A DNA stretch of 64,000 nt. Source: Candidatus Heimdallarchaeota archaeon. Its GTDB lineage: Archaea; Asgardarchaeota; Heimdallarchaeia; Hodarchaeales; Hodarchaeaceae. Made by a program: the position numbers and the translations under genes. The notes below the pieces were generated by a model. It made no database searches. It was not told where the DNA came from and saw only the letters and a program-made list of their open reading frames with translations. Positions 7,475-16,668 of this stretch are shown here, one piece after another. The stretch's first letter is position 1, and the number at the start of each line of letters is the position of its first letter. The stretch spans positions 62,001 to 126,000 of the forward strand of contig RDOB01000007.1 in the NCBI GenBank assembly GCA_011364965.1, written 5' to 3'.

Positions 7475-8791
7475 CTAAAAATCAGTGATAACATCCAAGG
7501 AGGTAGAGTGTTTATTATTTGATATAAGCTGGTTTAAAAAAATATATGGGAGAAAAGCGCCAAGAAGAAAACCAATTTCTACAATAAAGAGTAATGGAAA
7601 TGACTTATAAACCATGATTAGACCAGCTATTAAACTAGCAATTGATCTGCCGAAAGTGGATATTAAACCAAAAAAAGCCAAAAGAAATGTTCTTGACTGA
7701 GATTCAGAGCAAATATTCAACATTAAAGTAGTGGAAGGGGTAGTAACAAGTCCTGCTCCAGCTCCGAAGATTCCTATACTTATTAAGAAGAGATTCTGTA
7801 AAGAAATAATATCTGGTATTCCACCTTGGGTTGCTCCTATACCTATGAATGTAACTAAGAGAAGTCCTAAACTTGAAACACATACTCCCAGCAAAATAAC
7901 ATATGAAGTGCTAGTCCGCTTCTCTAATACTAATGCTAATGGGATAAAGATTAAGGTTGTAGTTCCCCATATCGCTGCAACTCTCCCAATATTTCCCTCT
8001 GAGAATGCTAGGATCTTAATTGCGAATGGTTCTAGAACAGCATCCTGAGCAAATAAACCAATCAAAAAGAATAGTAAAAACAAACTCATTAAAATTACTT
8101 GTGAATTCATTACTTGATGAGTTGATAACTGTATCGTCTCACGAATAGGATGTACAACTTCTGATTTGGCTGATTTATCCTCTTTGATTAGTAAAGCAGG
8201 TAGTACTCCCAGAAGTATGCTTAAGAAGCCAAGACTGATGAAAAATCCTTCAAATTTTAAGCTTCCATAAAAAATCGCTCCAAATATTCCACCAAGTGCA
8301 TATCCGAGTAATCTAAAGAATTGAATCGCACCGGCAGCTTGCCCTCGTGATAGTTCATTAGTTTTATCGAGTAAGTAGGCATCTGACATTGTTGCAACAA
8401 TAGCTGAGCCGATAACAAACCCGATCATTCCTATCAAGATTAGAATCGACCCTAATACCTGAGAGATTAGAAATAAACCTAAAGTTTGTATCAATAGCCC
8501 CAACATGACATAAGATCGGCGATTAGATCCAAATAATGGAAAATTATCTCCTAAATATCCTATAACTAATCTAAAAAGCTCAAATAGTGTAGTAATTCCA
8601 ATGATAAATGCTATTGTCGTTGTTTCCCACCCAATAATCGCGAGCTGTGCAGGAATAAATGTATTGATACCAATTACCCCCACACTGACTCCTATATGCA
8701 CAATGGCAATTCCCACTATAGATGATAGGCCTAAGTATTCAGGTTTGGTATTTTGGATCAATGAGGGATGTGAATCATACAAATTAATCAC
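7475..8791 (-). CDS. Major facilitator superfamily transporter
   Basis: A 438-residue protein with about 12 hydrophobic spans, in two sets of six separated by a polar loop (about residues 200-225) containing KEDKSAKSEVVHPIRE. Loop motifs of MFS type such as GYLGDNFPLFGSNRR (after span 2) and RGQAAGAIQFFRLLGYALGG are present. The pattern resembles the BCH/PucC group of MFS proteins, but no pigment genes are nearby, so the substrate is unknown. It lies alone, 178 bases from the threonine deaminase on the same strand. No regulatory site was recognised. Confidence 0.8.
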   Translation of the reverse strand: MINLYDSHPSLIQNTKPEYLGLSSIVGIAIVHIGVSVGVIGINTFIPAQLAIIGWETTTIAFIIGITTLFELFRLVIGYLGDNFPLFGSNRRSYVMLGLLIQTLGLFLISQVLGSILILIGMIGFVIGSAIVATMSDAYLLDKTNELSRGQAAGAIQFFRLLGYALGGIFGAIFYGSLKFEGFFISLGFLSILLGVLPALLIKEDKSAKSEVVHPIRETIQLSTHQVMNSQVILMSLFLLFFLIGLFAQDAVLEPFAIKILAFSEGNIGRVAAIWGTTTLIFIPLALVLEKRTSTSYVILLGVCVSSLGLLLVTFIGIGATQGGIPDIISLQNLFLISIGIFGAGAGLVTTPSTTLMLNICSESQSRTFLLAFFGLISTFGRSIASLIAGLIMVYKSFPLLFIVEIGFLLGAFLPYIFLNQLISNNKHSTSLDVITDF

Positions 8792-8969
8792 GATTCTTTG
8801 AATTCTTAAAGATGATAAAAGTGGTTTGGATAAAACAATAAATCCTTTAGGTTATGAAAACGTAAGTGGATAATAATACAATTAAATTGCATTTAGCTGA
8901 TATTATTATTATAAAATCTTGAGAAAAGCAGTTTGATTTGGAATGATCAATACTTTTTTTGGGAGTTTG

Positions 8970-10175
8970 TTAACTTATCAATTGATAAAATTCCTTTACT
9001 TTTTTTAGTATGTTCTTTGAATGAATTCTGTTCTTTGTTTCAAGAGCAAGATGAACAGCTACATGTCCAAACGGTACGGATGGAGAATACCTATCAAAAT
9101 CAATATCTACCACGTTACCTTCCATAGAGGCTATAATCTTTAATAGCGTCTCTAAACGACCAGGTTTATCTTCCACCAAAGCATTTAGTTCTTGGTATCT
9201 TCCTGATTTAATCAATCCTTGCGTTATGATTCTTCCTAAAATGGTTGTATCGACATTACCGCCACTGACAATTAAAACAACTTTCTCTCCTTCTTTTGCA
9301 ATATTATGATGCAAAAGTGCTGCGAGGGAAACTGCCCCTGCTCCTTCTGCTATAGATTTGCATCGTTCCATTAAAAGCAGTATTGCTTCTGCTATCTCTT
9401 CTTCATCCACAATTACAATATCATCAAGGAATGAGTTCATTATTGTAAAAGTTAATTCACTCGGACTCTTAATAGCAATACCATCAGCAATTGTATTACC
9501 TTTTCCAGTATTGATAAGGATTCCAGCTTTAATAGATTGATAAGCAGCATTCATTTCTTTCGTTTGTACACCTACTACCCGACAGGACGATTTCTTGGAT
9601 TTTATTGCTGTTAATATACCAGAAATTAATCCTCCTCCACCGATAGGACAAATTATTAAGTCAACTTCCGGTAGGTCTTCTAAAATTTCCAATGCAATAG
9701 TTCCTTGTCCTGCAACAACATGATGGTCGTCAAAAGCATGAATTAAAGTCAATTGATCAGTCTTCGCAATTTCAATTGCTTTGGTATATGCTTCCTCAAA
9801 ACTCTCCCCATATAGTATTACCTCTCCTCCATATTCTTTTGTTGCTTCTATTTTTGGTATTGGGGCACCTTTGGGCATGACAATAGTTGAAGGGATATTG
9901 AACATGGAAGCAGCCAATGCAACGCCTTGAGCATGATTACCAGTGCTTACAGCAACAACTCCTTTTTTTCTTACTGTTTCATCTAGGTGAGCGATCTTAT
10001 TATACGCTCCTCGTACTTTAAAAGACCCAGCTTTTTGAAGATTTTCGTATTTCAAATAAACTTCGCATCCAGTCTTTTTAGAAAAAGTAGTTGAATGATT
10101 CAGAGGCGTACGTTTTACTTTCTGCTTCAGGATTTCCTGTGCTTCTAATATAGATTCAAATGTGGGAAAATTCAA
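8970..10175 (-). CDS. ilvA: Threonine ammonia-lyase (threonine deaminase) with ACT domain
   Basis: Converts L-threonine to 2-oxobutanoate and ammonia using pyridoxal phosphate, the first step from threonine to isoleucine, or in degradation. The PLP lysine is K53 in KAGSFKVRGAYNK. The phosphate-binding glycine loop GGGGL lies near residue 180 and SGGN near residue 307. The C-terminal 75 residues form one ACT regulatory domain (ELNALVEDKPGRLETLL). At 401 residues with one ACT domain it matches the shorter biodegradative/TdcB-ACT form common in archaea. The start is the only Met near the family N-terminus. No other ilv genes are in the window. Confidence 0.9.
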   Translation of the reverse strand: MNFPTFESILEAQEILKQKVKRTPLNHSTTFSKKTGCEVYLKYENLQKAGSFKVRGAYNKIAHLDETVRKKGVVAVSTGNHAQGVALAASMFNIPSTIVMPKGAPIPKIEATKEYGGEVILYGESFEEAYTKAIEIAKTDQLTLIHAFDDHHVVAGQGTIALEILEDLPEVDLIICPIGGGGLISGILTAIKSKKSSCRVVGVQTKEMNAAYQSIKAGILINTGKGNTIADGIAIKSPSELTFTIMNSFLDDIVIVDEEEIAEAILLLMERCKSIAEGAGAVSLAALLHHNIAKEGEKVVLIVSGGNVDTTILGRIITQGLIKSGRYQELNALVEDKPGRLETLLKIIASMEGNVVDIDFDRYSPSVPFGHVAVHLALETKNRIHSKNILKKVKEFYQLIS

Positions 10176-10370
10176 TAGTTACACCTTAAATTTGATCATT
10201 TTGAACTAATTTTATCCTAATAATTTCATTTTACATTTATAATATTTTTCAGTTTAAAGAGTGGGAAACTGGGTTTAGAAAATAAGACTGAAAAATCAAA
10301 TTCTTATTCTCCTGAGGTCTCCCTGTAATTCGGAGCGGTTAAAACTCCTTACATCCATAAAACAAATTCC

Positions 10371-10664
10371 TTAGCGGACAACTTTATTGATCTCTGATCC
10401 CAAGATCAATGTCGCGGCAATGTCATCAACAGATTCTCCTAAGGTTTTAAAGTCCTCCATTTTTTCCGACATTGTCTGTTTCATTGCTTTAAAGACTGCA
10501 TATTGCTTATCTATTGAATATTTAGAATAGATACTAGATGTGACTAAAATTGCTGCAATTCGTGCAGTTTTTCTTGGATCTTTCTTATAATTTTTGTCAT
10601 CAGCTTTCATAATTTCTTGTAATTTTTGGAAACGATCGAATACATCTAAATATGCTTCACTCAT
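10371..10664 (-). CDS. Hypothetical small helical protein, 97 residues
   Basis: Predicted all-alpha and cytoplasmic, beginning MSEAYLDVFDRFQKL, with a basic middle (NYKKDPRKTARIAAIL) and an amphipathic C-terminal half. The start is preceded by AGGAGG-type purines (complement of GAGCCTCCT at 10672-10680), a strong ribosome binding site. No family recognised. It lies between threonine deaminase and the divergently oriented E2 gene. It could be an accessory of either or a stand-alone small protein. Confidence 0.55.
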   Translation of the reverse strand: MSEAYLDVFDRFQKLQEIMKADDKNYKKDPRKTARIAAILVTSSIYSKYSIDKQYAVFKAMKQTMSEKMEDFKTLGESVDDIAATLILGSEINKVVR

Positions 10665-10909
10665 ACAAAATGAGCCTCCTATAGAAATTTTTTATGGGTT
10701 TGAACTTGTATGGGAGGAGAGAACCAGACTTTGTGGAAAAGTTTACCTAAGCATAAAAAATTTTATTGTTAAATAGAGAGGATAATTCATTTGGATATAT
10801 GAATAAATCACCTTTCTACTAATGATATCGAACCCTAACTAATTAATCGGAAAACTATAGACATTTATTCCTTAAGTTAACAGTTTAATCATATTAATTC
10901 AGCTCAATT

Positions 10910-11380
10910 ATGCCGGAAAAACCTATGCTTACAGAAGATGAGTGGTTAGATAGACTAGCTATTGAGGCTCAAGAACTGGCTCGTGAACAGCCAACTTTTC
11001 GCCCTGTAAATAACGATTTAACTCATTGGAGAGGGGAGATTTTAGGATCAGGCCTTTATGAAGGTGGAGTCTTTTTTATTGAGATCCACATCCCAAGGAA
11101 GTACCCATTTGAACCCCCAAAAGTGCGTTTCAAAACACCAATTTGGCATGTAAATATTTTCAAAGAAAAAGTTTGCGTGGGTATTTTAGGAAAGGATTGG
11201 AGCCCTGCTTACAGTTTAATCCAAGTAGTGGAAACAATAAGGTTTCTATTGAATAGTCCGAATCCTGATGATCCTCTTAATGCTGCTGCTTCGCGTCAAT
11301 GGAAGCGAAATCGTGAGGCATTTATTGATCAAGTTTCAGACTATATCACTAAATATGCCCACTGGAATCAGAGTTATTAA
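10910..11380 (+). CDS. Ubiquitin-conjugating enzyme E2 (UBC fold, catalytic Cys89)
   Basis: Receives the ubiquitin-like protein from E1 on a cysteine and passes it to a target with or without a RING E3. The whole UBC core is present: YPFEPPKVRFKT (residues 65-76), an HVN in place of HPN (80-82), catalytic C89 in EKVCVGILGKDW, and the C-terminal DDPLNAAASRQW (120-131) that matches eukaryotic E2s almost exactly. At 156 residues it is a minimal class I E2. It is transcribed alone, about 6 kb from the Ubl and E1 genes. Close resemblance to eukaryotic E2s is an Asgard trait, and it differs clearly from the bacterial-type E2 pair at 41-42 kb. Confidence 0.95.
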   Translation: MPEKPMLTEDEWLDRLAIEAQELAREQPTFRPVNNDLTHWRGEILGSGLYEGGVFFIEIHIPRKYPFEPPKVRFKTPIWHVNIFKEKVCVGILGKDWSPAYSLIQVVETIRFLLNSPNPDDPLNAAASRQWKRNREAFIDQVSDYITKYAHWNQSY

Positions 11381-11402
11381 ATGCTGTAAGATTAGCTGTA
11401 AG

Positions 11403-12431
11403 TTATACACCACGATGAATCTCACGCTTAACTGCATATTTTGGTGGGTGTTCTAAACGAGCAAAAACATGTTCAGCACGAGTATCTTCTTGTAATCGTT
11501 TCAACCACGATAAGTCCTCTTCTGATTCTAATCCCCAGACAAACAGTGCTTTTTTATATCCAGTTTGCTCATATAAAACTGAGCTACGAATAGCACGAAT
11601 AAGTTGTTCCCATCCAGAAGTATCTGGTTCTGGATACATGGGGGAATATGGCATTATATGATAGATTACATAACCACTAATTTCGATAATCTTATCTAAG
11701 GAAATGCCAAAATGACGGGTAAAACCTGCATTCCATTCAGTTTCTGGATCAACTGGAACTATCATTCCAACATTGAGTCCAGGTTGTTCGGTTTTAGCAG
11801 TTTCCACAGCTTCACGAAAAGCAGTTGTAATCAATTCCGCACGCCATTCTTCAAACATTTGCATTACATGTGGTGCTTTTTGGATGTCAATATATGTCGT
11901 ATCTAGGCTGACTCCTGAAATTTCAGAAAACTTTCGAATACTCCGTCGTGAAAAAGAATATTCTTGACGAGGGTAAAGAAATTCTTGAAAGTTCAGGGTT
12001 TCTATGGGATGTCGTGAAATTTCCCTCGCGATGTGATTCATATGTTTCCAATAACCTTCCATGGAAGGATCAACATAATCATGCACTTTTGTTCCATCAG
12101 AACGTACGATAGAATAATTACCATCTTGGCCTAAAAACGAATCTCCAAAAGCGTACGCAATTGCATGAGTTCTAATTCCCAGATCGTTTGCTAGTTCAGT
12201 AAAATCCGTAAAAAATTTTTCATAAATTGGATCGCTAGGAGCTGCCCCACTTCGATAGGTAACATACCCATCTTCCTTCTTACAGACTATAGCGACTTCT
12301 TCAAGAACTCCACCATATTCTGCTAGGAATGAGTTGGCTCCAGCAGCAGCAGGAGACTCACGAGCTGTTGGATCGATCACAGGAATAAATTTTTGATTAA
12401 TTAACCCATCAATATTCACTTTCAATAACAT
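11403..12431 (-). CDS. Hypothetical protein, probable TIM-barrel (glycosidase-like) fold
   Basis: A 342-residue soluble protein without signal peptide. Alternating strands and helices, with segments such as GIRTHAIAYAFGDSF, GLNVGMIVPVDPETEW and KKALFVWGLESEEDL, resemble the barrel of putative glycoside hydrolases, but I cannot name catalytic acids or a family with confidence. It is convergent with the E2 gene (22-base gap). An Ala/Gly-rich segment PAAAGANSF lies near residue 28. No carbohydrate genes surround it, so its link to the ubiquitin genes may be only positional. Confidence 0.5.
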   Translation of the reverse strand: MLLKVNIDGLINQKFIPVIDPTARESPAAAGANSFLAEYGGVLEEVAIVCKKEDGYVTYRSGAAPSDPIYEKFFTDFTELANDLGIRTHAIAYAFGDSFLGQDGNYSIVRSDGTKVHDYVDPSMEGYWKHMNHIAREISRHPIETLNFQEFLYPRQEYSFSRRSIRKFSEISGVSLDTTYIDIQKAPHVMQMFEEWRAELITTAFREAVETAKTEQPGLNVGMIVPVDPETEWNAGFTRHFGISLDKIIEISGYVIYHIMPYSPMYPEPDTSGWEQLIRAIRSSVLYEQTGYKKALFVWGLESEEDLSWLKRLQEDTRAEHVFARLEHPPKYAVKREIHRGV

Positions 12432-12847
12432 CCATTGCGAATCCTAATTTTTTAAATCTAATGAGGAAATAAATGCATTTCCGTATCATAAATATTGTTT
12501 GGTCTCGTAAGATAATCTCATTTGTTGAATTAAAGGCAAAATATTCTCGCAGGGATTATCCATAATTATGCTTCTTATTTGTTATTATATTTTATTTATC
12601 TTTTTTATTAGTAAACTAAACTCTACTAATTAGAATTTTTAAACCTAAGTTCTATTATTTAATAAGCAAAAAAATAATTAAATCATTTCTAGTTTCGATA
12701 GAAGTCAATTTTAGTTTGCTAAAATAAAAACCTAAACACAGACTTTTATTTCTCCTCCCTCAACGAAAAGGATTAAAAAATACTCATTCTAAGACAGAGC
12801 GATTAGCATTATATAATACATTTAATTAAGAATAAAGGTGATAACTT
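12432..12847. other. Divergent AT-rich intergenic region
   Basis: A 416-base gap between a minus-strand and a plus-strand gene. It is strongly AT-rich with many TATA-like runs; ATTATATAATAC near 12810-12821 lies about 30 bases before the metallo-hydrolase start and is its likely promoter. No open frame with a ribosome binding site and no RNA fold were found. Confidence 0.45.
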
Positions 12848-13795
12848 ATGAGTAGGATCATAGAATGGAGCCAAGGGGTTTATCGATTTATAGATGACGT
12901 TGGTAAGGGAGGTGAGGAGTATGCCAGCTATTTGGTCCTAGGTGATGATCAAATTGCCCTAATTGACATTCCAACGCGCTCTCTAGGGAAAGATATAATT
13001 TCTTACGTCAAAAAAATAGGACGAGATCCCTCCGCGATTAAATATTTGGTTTTAACACATTCTCATCCTGATCACTGGGCAGGAATCGATTCCTTGGCGA
13101 AAATAAAACCCGAAATCTGGATACATGAGGCGGGGATTAAAGCTTTGACCGAGGGGCAAAAATATATTCTGCAAACCCAGTTCCATCAAGCCTCACGGTT
13201 CAGTTTAGCAATGAAATCCTCTCTATTCTCCAAAATCAGTAAAATTGACGAAAAATTCATCCATCCTTTTTCTAGCAGTGAAACACTTGAGCTTGGAGGG
13301 GAATCACTTATTCTTCAACATACTGGAGGGCATTCTGCTGATTCCATTTTAATTCAAGCATATCGGGGACAATGCACATTTATTGGAGATGAAGGTAATA
13401 TTTATCCTGATCAGCCTGCAGCTTTCTATTTAGACGCAACAGGAGATTCTAAAAAGCGCTTAAAACTTCTAGAACTTCTTAAAAATGTCCGTACAGAAGT
13501 GATTTGTCCTTCTCATCAAAGTCCTGTTCCGAAACCTACCGACATGTATATTCATAACCTAATTTTCGAACATAATCACACAAAAGATACATTATATGAT
13601 CTTTTACTAAGTGTTGGGCAATCAAAAGTACATTATCTCTCTGAGGAGTATCAAAACACCTTGGGAATATCTTGGAAAACGCCTTTCGATGAATTGGGTG
13701 TTGCTGAAACCACTGTTACCGTTTTCATGAATGAGCTGAAAAAAGAAGGAAAAGTGGATTATGAATCGCATAATGAACGCTGGAAAGTAGTGTGA
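12848..13795 (+). CDS. Metallo-beta-lactamase-fold hydrolase with C-terminal winged helix
   Basis: A two-metal hydrolase of the LACTB2/glyoxalase-II-like group. Ligands are visible: HSHPDHW (about residue 72), HTGGHSAD (about 158), the Asp in FIGDEGN (about 180) and PSHQSP (about 223). After residue 240 a winged-helix segment follows (DTLYDLLLSVGQSKVHYLSE, then TVTVFMNELKKEGKVDY), as in LACTB2-type proteins that bind RNA. The start has AAAGGTG upstream. The substrate could be RNA or a thioester. It is convergent with the small RING operon and has no operon partner. Confidence 0.8.
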   Translation: MSRIIEWSQGVYRFIDDVGKGGEEYASYLVLGDDQIALIDIPTRSLGKDIISYVKKIGRDPSAIKYLVLTHSHPDHWAGIDSLAKIKPEIWIHEAGIKALTEGQKYILQTQFHQASRFSLAMKSSLFSKISKIDEKFIHPFSSSETLELGGESLILQHTGGHSADSILIQAYRGQCTFIGDEGNIYPDQPAAFYLDATGDSKKRLKLLELLKNVRTEVICPSHQSPVPKPTDMYIHNLIFEHNHTKDTLYDLLLSVGQSKVHYLSEEYQNTLGISWKTPFDELGVAETTVTVFMNELKKEGKVDYESHNERWKVV

Positions 13796-13807
13796 GAATA
13801 GTACCAC

Positions 13808-14254
13808 TTATTCAGTGAACCAAGCAGATTCTGATACTATATCGATATCAATAGAGATCCATTTTTCTTCAGGATGACCTTTTTTTGTCTCTAATAATAA
13901 TCTGAGATAAATAAAAGTTTCAGGCGAATAAAGGTAAATCTCCCATGAATGCCCAGAAATAATTTTAAACTCTTTATAACCTGTATTACTGATATCTCCA
14001 GATGTAATTGTGAAATGGATTACTTCTCCCTGAATTTCCTCCAATTTAGCTTCAATTACATTGAGAAGTTCAGGAATTAGGTACTCTAGAGGAGTTTCAA
14101 AAGATGGGTGAATATTCCAAGAGATTATTGTATTGTTATTTCTTTGCTTTTTTTTTACCTGATGGGTTCGACTTCTATCGTAATGAAACGAGGCTATTTT
14201 TGATTCGATTATAGTTACCAACTGCTTGATGACGTCTTGTTCATAAGTATCCAT
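13808..14254 (-). CDS. Hypothetical protein, last gene of the RING cluster
   Basis: A 148-residue protein with no recognised family. It starts with a helical segment (MDTYEQDVIKQLVTIIESK), has a basic patch (QVKKKQRNN) and then a mixed alpha/beta region with Trp/Tyr-rich strands (HSWEIYLYSPETFIYLRLL). It begins 11 bases after the RING protein gene ends, on the same strand, so it is likely part of a three-gene unit: coiled coil, RING, this protein. It may be a RING partner or substrate adaptor, which is inference only. Confidence 0.55.
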   Translation of the reverse strand: MDTYEQDVIKQLVTIIESKIASFHYDRSRTHQVKKKQRNNNTIISWNIHPSFETPLEYLIPELLNVIEAKLEEIQGEVIHFTITSGDISNTGYKEFKIISGHSWEIYLYSPETFIYLRLLLETKKGHPEEKWISIDIDIVSESAWFTE

Positions 14255-14265
14255 CTTGGAACCTG

Positions 14266-14586
14266 CTATAAGGGCTGTTTACAATAAGGACAGTACTTCT
14301 TTGTCGCGAGCCATCTAAGCATATGCTCTTGGTGAGCTTTTTGATGGCAATTTGGGCATTCCATAATTTTATCTACATCTTTATAAGAATCTATTGGTTT
14401 CCAACATATCATACAACGAATTTTTTCAAATGGATCCCATTCACCAATTGTTTTTCCTTTTAAAATGAATCTTGTTTGATTTGACTTATTTTTCGTCAAA
14501 CTAGCCCAAAACGACCTATCAGGAGTTGAATTTTTACTCATCAATTGTGAAGGACGTAAAATATATTTATTATTCTTATAAGACAT
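14266..14586 (-). CDS. Small RING-type zinc-finger protein (candidate E3 ligase)
   Basis: The C-terminal 50 residues carry a RING-like cross-brace: CMIC, then MECPNCHQKAHQEHM, then RWLATKKYCPYC. The CPxC end and the H-x2-H centre match RING-H2 fingers and the small RING proteins reported from Asgard archaea. It would bind the E2 and promote transfer of the Ubl. I chose the start MSYKNNKY (14586) because AAGGATGG lies 8-9 bases upstream; an upstream start at 14628 would overlap the previous gene by 38 bases. The N-terminal 50 residues are basic and probably disordered. The preceding gene encodes a coiled coil whose stop is 4 bases from this start. Confidence 0.82.
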   Translation of the reverse strand: MSYKNNKYILRPSQLMSKNSTPDRSFWASLTKNKSNQTRFILKGKTIGEWDPFEKIRCMICWKPIDSYKDVDKIMECPNCHQKAHQEHMLRWLATKKYCPYCKQPL

Positions 14587-14590
14587 TGTT

Positions 14591-14971
14591 TTATCCATCC
14601 TTATCGATCTGATCATGCAATTTCTCAAGTATTATAGCGAGTTCTTCTTTTAATGCAACTAAATCTGCTTTTTCGATCATTAGATAAGATGAAGCTTCTG
14701 ATTGTAACTCTTGCACTTCCTTCTCCTTTTTGGCCATATAATTGACAAGATTGGCTATTGAGTTGCCAATCGAAGACAGGATATCACTTTGTTTGTTAAT
14801 TATTTTATGCAATTCTACTATCTGTTCATTTATTCTTGAGAAGTCTTTTTCAAAATCAGTTGAATCTGGTTTTACTAAATTTATAGCTGTTTCGAGACCT
14901 TTGATCGTAGGTACTTCCCCTTTAGGAGTCTTAAGGGTTTCGATTTCAACTTCTCGGGACTCTTTTACCAT
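14591..14971 (-). CDS. Coiled-coil protein, first gene of the RING cluster
   Basis: A 126-residue acidic, almost wholly helical protein with heptad-like spacing across residues 35-120 (SRINEQIVELHKIINKQSDIL, then EKEVQELQSEASSYL). No catalytic motif or membrane segment. It is the leading gene of a minus-strand unit with the RING protein (4-base spacing) and a third unknown protein. A dimerising scaffold for the RING E3 is a reasonable guess. It begins within GAGTCTTTTACCATTTG on the plus strand, where no clear ribosome binding site is seen, so it may be leaderless. Confidence 0.55.
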   Translation of the reverse strand: MVKESREVEIETLKTPKGEVPTIKGLETAINLVKPDSTDFEKDFSRINEQIVELHKIINKQSDILSSIGNSIANLVNYMAKKEKEVQELQSEASSYLMIEKADLVALKEELAIILEKLHDQIDKDG

Positions 14972-15196
14972 TTGCTTTCAATTTAATACAAAGCTAGTTG
15001 GATTACAAAAAGATAATCTTATTGAGTAAGGGAAAATAAGCTAAGTAAGTTTTTTTCAAAATGCCTTCGAATGGAATTTCTTTTAAACACTGATACCTTT
15101 AATGGTAAATTGAAGCTCAGATATCACTTAATACAGTGTTAAATCCTTTTTTTCGTAAATAATTTTTAAAAAAATCTTATAAGGGTAGATGTATGA

Positions 15197-15766
15197 ATGC
15201 AAAAAAAGACAGATGAAATCTATTCTGTTATTTTACTCGGAACTAGCGGAGTAGGTAAATCTACTATTGCATTCTACCTCGAACATGGCTATCCCCCTCC
15301 AAGGAGCATCCGTCCTACAATTGCTTTTGGAATAACGCATATAGTTATAAATGGAGCGGTTTTAAGCTTAATTGATGTCGGAGGCCAGAGAAAATTTCTA
15401 GATATGCGTTTTCATGAACGATTTGTGAGAAGTGCTGACGGTTTGGTATTTGTAATGGATAGTTCACGGAAGGACTTCAAAGTGGACGAGGAATGGCTTC
15501 ATCATGCTTTAAGTTTAATGTCTCCCGACATTCCAATGATCGTAATTGCTAATAAACAGGATTTACCTTCTGCTTTATCTCCAGATTTCTTGGAGGAACA
15601 CTTACTGCGTGATACCTTGAAAAATCATTTTTATAAGGTTTTTGGAACTGTTGCTGCTGATCCCGGAGGCGTTCGCAGTGGGGAAAACGTAGAGTTAGCT
15701 TTTCATTACCTTGCCACAGAGATGAATTCTAAAAGAAAAATAATCTACCAAAAAGAACAGATTTGA
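15197..15766 (+). CDS. Arf-family small GTPase
   Basis: A 189-residue GTPase. G1 is LGTSGVGKST (residues 14-23), the switch-II motif is DVGGQRKF rather than DxAGQ, which marks the Arf/Sar group, and G4 is ANKQDLP (about residue 117). There is no Gly2 for myristoylation and no amphipathic N-terminal helix, so membrane attachment of the eukaryotic kind is not expected. The gene ends 15 bases before a KaiC-like ATPase and the pair is probably one operon upstream of the Ubl and E1 genes. Arf-like GTPases of Asgards are candidates for membrane-identity switches. Confidence 0.9.
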   Translation: MQKKTDEIYSVILLGTSGVGKSTIAFYLEHGYPPPRSIRPTIAFGITHIVINGAVLSLIDVGGQRKFLDMRFHERFVRSADGLVFVMDSSRKDFKVDEEWLHHALSLMSPDIPMIVIANKQDLPSALSPDFLEEHLLRDTLKNHFYKVFGTVAADPGGVRSGENVELAFHYLATEMNSKRKIIYQKEQI

Positions 15767-15781
15767 TGAGAGGATAGATTT

Positions 15782-16570
15782 ATGTTCGAAAAAGTGCGTG
15801 TAACTACGGGGATTCCTTATCTAGATGCTTTGACCCAAGGAGGATTTATTAAAGGCAGTACTAACCTCGTAATTGGACCTGCTGGAGCTGGGAAAACTAT
15901 CTGTGGACTCCATTTCCTCTTGGAGGGTGCTAAAAAGAATGAAAACGGCTTACTTGTTGCTATGCAAGAACCCCCTTGGGCTATCAGACGAGATGCAAGT
16001 AATTTTACTTTTTTCGATCATAATTACTTTGTTGAACCAGAAAAGGTAGTTATGTTAGATTTCACACCCTCTGGCTGGGAATTATGGGATCCTGACAGCT
16101 TATCATATGCTGAAGGATCAGAAATGATATTAGAGGCTGAAGGAGTACCTTATGACGAAACTTCTCTTCCAACTTTTCTACATAAAGTCTTTTATCACAT
16201 CTCTGAAGTAATTGAAGAAAAGAAAATAGAAAGGGTTGTAATAGATCCCCTGGCTGCATTCCGGTTTTATGATTATGGGAATGATTATGGATTCCTCAGA
16301 AAACTCACTACAGGTTTCCTTACAAATATAGCTTCATTAAATGTTACTACTGTTGCTATTTCTGAATTAGCAAGTAGTTCAGAGCAATCTCTCTTTGGAG
16401 AGGAGTATATTGCAGATTCTATTTTTCATTTAGATATGCTTTCAGTAAGAGGGGAGCTAGTGCGTATCCTTCGTATAAGTAAGATGCGTGGGACAAACCA
16501 TTCCACTAAAACATTGAGGTATAAAATCACAAATAATGGGATAACTTTTATTGAACCAGAAGATGAATAA
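15782..16570 (+). CDS. KaiC-like RecA-superfamily ATPase
   Basis: A 262-residue single-domain KaiC/GvpD-type ATPase. The Walker A GPAGAGKT lies at about residues 34-41 after a TTGIPYLDALTQGG lead-in, the Walker B-like VVIDPLAAF near residue 153, and the C-terminal motif RISKMRGTNHSTKTLRYKIT is the typical KaiC-type hairpin. Such archaeal proteins often act in signalling, binding GTPases, kinases or flagellar parts. The tight spacing to the Arf-like GTPase (15 bases) suggests a functional pair. An insertion at residues 85-125, rich in acidic residues (WDPDSLSYAEGSEM), is unusual and may be an interaction loop. Confidence 0.85.
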   Translation: MFEKVRVTTGIPYLDALTQGGFIKGSTNLVIGPAGAGKTICGLHFLLEGAKKNENGLLVAMQEPPWAIRRDASNFTFFDHNYFVEPEKVVMLDFTPSGWELWDPDSLSYAEGSEMILEAEGVPYDETSLPTFLHKVFYHISEVIEEKKIERVVIDPLAAFRFYDYGNDYGFLRKLTTGFLTNIASLNVTTVAISELASSSEQSLFGEEYIADSIFHLDMLSVRGELVRILRISKMRGTNHSTKTLRYKITNNGITFIEPEDE

Positions 16571-16668
16571 AGATACCCAATAACTAGGGATTTCATTCCT
16601 CATTCAAAGCATTTTAAAAGTAGATATTAGATTTCAATTATCAAATTACTAGACCGAAGGAATGAAAA

